Assembly: GCF_012932495.1 (NCBI RefSeq) | Contig: NZ_JABCNG010000001.1 | Span: 2,232,001-2,296,000, forward strand | DNA from: Novosphingobium sp. SG919 | GTDB lineage: Bacteria; Pseudomonadota; Alphaproteobacteria; Sphingomonadales; Sphingomonadaceae | DNA: 64,000 nucleotides | Direction: 5' to 3' | Part shown: in pieces, positions 62,876 through 64,000 of the stretch | How positions within the stretch are numbered: position 1 is the first letter of the stretch | How the letters are laid out: each line of letters opens with the position of its first letter | Notes under the pieces: model-generated | Seen by the model: only the letters and a program-made list of their open reading frames with translations | Database searches by the model: none | What the model was told of the DNA's origin: nothing | Translations under genes and position numbers: made by a program

Positions 62876-63475
62876 ATGGCTAGAGAACAGGCAACAAAGG
62901 CGTTCCTCTGGTTGGCGGTGCTCGCTGGCGGCCCACTCCTCGGCGCAAAGCTGTTCGATCTTCTGGTCCTCGCAGGCGCGTGGAGTGCCAATCCGCCGCA
63001 ATCTCTCGCGATGATGCCCTATGGGAAGGCATGGCCAGTCGATACCGGTGTGTTTTTTATCCCGTTTTCGGCCGCAATGCTGGTTGCGGGTTTTGGAGCG
63101 CTAGCTGCGGGTTGGAAGACGCCGTGGCGATACAGATGGCTGCTCTGCCTCCCATCTGTTGGTATTCTTTCGTTGCTCATCCTCACGGTGGCAGCCTTCT
63201 GGCCGATGAACGCCGCCCTATTCTATCACGGCGCCGGCTCGCCAAAGGACAGCATCACCGACGCACAATCCATCGCCATGGCGCGACTTTGGGTGCAGCT
63301 CGATTGGGTGCGTATCGCGGGCGCCGCTGCGGCCTTTGTCGCAGCCATCAGCGCGCTGACCTTGCCTTGGCCACAAGAGGTTGCCGCAAAGGATCCGCCC
63401 GTCGTGCACGCGCTTCTGATCCTTGCGCTCTTGGGTGTCACAGCCTTCGCGATCTGGTTTGTGTCGAATGTCTAG
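62876..63475 (+). CDS. DUF1772-like (anthrone-oxygenase-type) membrane protein
   Basis: A 199-residue protein with four or five helices. GAKLFDLLVLAGAWSANPPQ and FWPMNAALFYHGAG with ARLWVQLDWVRIAGAAAAFV are in the style of small DUF1772 proteins. AGGA stands 6 bases before ATG 62876. It lies 34 bp after the DUF998-like gene and is probably cotranscribed. Family call is moderate. Confidence 0.65.
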   Translation: MAREQATKAFLWLAVLAGGPLLGAKLFDLLVLAGAWSANPPQSLAMMPYGKAWPVDTGVFFIPFSAAMLVAGFGALAAGWKTPWRYRWLLCLPSVGILSLLILTVAAFWPMNAALFYHGAGSPKDSITDAQSIAMARLWVQLDWVRIAGAAAAFVAAISALTLPWPQEVAAKDPPVVHALLILALLGVTAFAIWFVSNV

Positions 63476-63880
63476 CCTGCCTCAAAGCGGCCATCCCACC
63501 GCGGCAACGACATTGACGGACGGTCGCTTTCAGGAAGATGGCGTTTCATGCCGAAGTACGGCAATCGCGGCGGTCTTGGCGAAGGCCAGGGCGATGGTCC
63601 ATTCGGAAGTTCACGCCTCAAAGTTGCCGTTTCAGACATAATGCCGTCTCAATCATACCGAGGATTTGACCTCGCATAATCACGGGATAACGAAGCCATT
63701 CAATAACGGTACGCCGCCGCTTGGTGATGTCGAAAGTCCGCAAGCATGGCACGATCTGAGGAGGAGAAGGCTTTGCCCGATCACTTCTCAACTCACACAG
63801 ACAGTTCATGCTTGAGACCCGGTTATCCCGAGGCAGGCGCGAAAGGCTGCTCGGGACGCGAGTAGCCTCAGTGTTCGTGC
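63476..63880. other. 405-bp gap without a recognised gene
   Basis: Between the DUF1772-like gene and the probable dehydrogenase end. A minus-strand frame (63618-63902) has a protein-like run (TVIEWLRYPVIMRGQILG), perhaps a remnant, but I recognise no family. Nothing else is seen. Confidence 0.35.
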
Positions 63881-64000
63881 TCAGCTGGCCTCGGCCAACC
63901 ACTGCACGGCATCGTCGCCCGCCGCGATCTCAAGCGGCGCGGTCGGGTCGGTTGCGGCCCGCCACACCGCTTCGGCCACGTCGATCGCGTGGGTAACCGG
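63881..64000 (-). CDS. C-terminus of a probable short-chain dehydrogenase (partial)
   Basis: The 5' part is outside the window. The visible 39 residues read PVTHAIDVAEAVWRAATDPT then APLEIAAGDDAVQWLAEAS, ending at TGA 63881. The DVAEAVWRAATDP-L-I-AGDDA layout is common at the C-terminus of SDR-family NAD(P)-dependent oxidoreductases. Too little is seen to say more. Confidence 0.6.
   Translation of the reverse strand, partial: PVTHAIDVAEAVWRAATDPTAPLEIAAGDDAVQWLAEAS

Noticed and set aside
1-64000. tRNA, rRNA and CRISPR arrays
   Set aside because: None seen by eye; a covariance-model search would be needed to exclude small RNAs.

Overview
The window looks like chromosome of a GC-rich alphaproteobacterium, most likely a sphingomonad (Novosphingobium/Sphingobium/Sphingopyxis type). 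The grounds are a lasso-peptide locus with an AtxE2-type isopeptidase and FecI/FecR/TonB receptor, several TonB-dependent receptors, a LuxI neighbouring a phytanoyl-CoA dioxygenase gene, a Trb-type conjugation block, and ATGA/TGATG start-stop overlaps throughout. This is inferred from gene families; no rRNA or tRNA gene was seen. Genus and species are not fixed.

Region 1 (1-7.2 kb): a minus-strand pair for aromatic ring cleavage (gentisate-1,2-dioxygenase-like and FAH-family hydrolase) is divergent from a nitrilase and a flavin-reductase-like gene. A quorum-sensing unit follows: luxR, luxI, a PhyH-family dioxygenase and a GntR-like regulator, the last three overlapping.

Region 2 (7.4-16.4 kb): a complete lasso-peptide locus. 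ECF sigma factor, FecR-like anti-sigma, STN-TonB receptor and lasso isopeptidase run on the plus strand. They converge on a minus-strand operon of precursor (45 codons, 23-residue predicted core), B protein (RRE plus protease) and C cyclase. No ABC exporter is present.

Region 3 (16.5-21.8 kb): three small secreted or surface proteins (a duplicated Cys motif protein, a nuclease, a His/Cys-rich protein), one membrane-anchored protein, then a His-Xaa-Ser (Hxs) cassette. The cassette holds two radical SAM enzymes (HxsB, HxsC) and a substrate HxsA with seven His-Xaa-Ser triplets. HxsD was not found.

Region 4 (22-33 kb): a repeat element, a frameshifted DUF2285 gene and a full trbB-C-D-E-J-K-L-F-G-I mating-pair block. 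No relaxase, coupling protein or integrase is in view, so this looks like a partial ICE.

Region 5 (33-49.6 kb): mixed, possibly cargo. It has an S1/P1 nuclease, a pyruvate-oxidase-like enzyme with an FMN glutamate-synthase-like enzyme, an IS5 transposase scar, a ParD-like/zeta toxin-antitoxin pair with a visible operator, a broken metal-efflux RND fragment, cytochrome b561, an AT-rich patch with an HTH/alpha-CTD-like protein, and a TonB receptor locus with a duplicated FadR-type regulator. It ends in a decayed ArdC antirestriction gene.

Region 6 (49.6-64 kb): signalling genes. A winged-helix/Ser-Thr kinase/TPR membrane protein is divergent from a three-gene membrane-envelope operon whose 3' end is hit by an IS5-family element. 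Then come a CHASE4-GGDEF-EAL protein, a patatin lipoprotein, a winged-helix/TPR regulator, two small membrane proteins and the C-terminus of a probable short-chain dehydrogenase.
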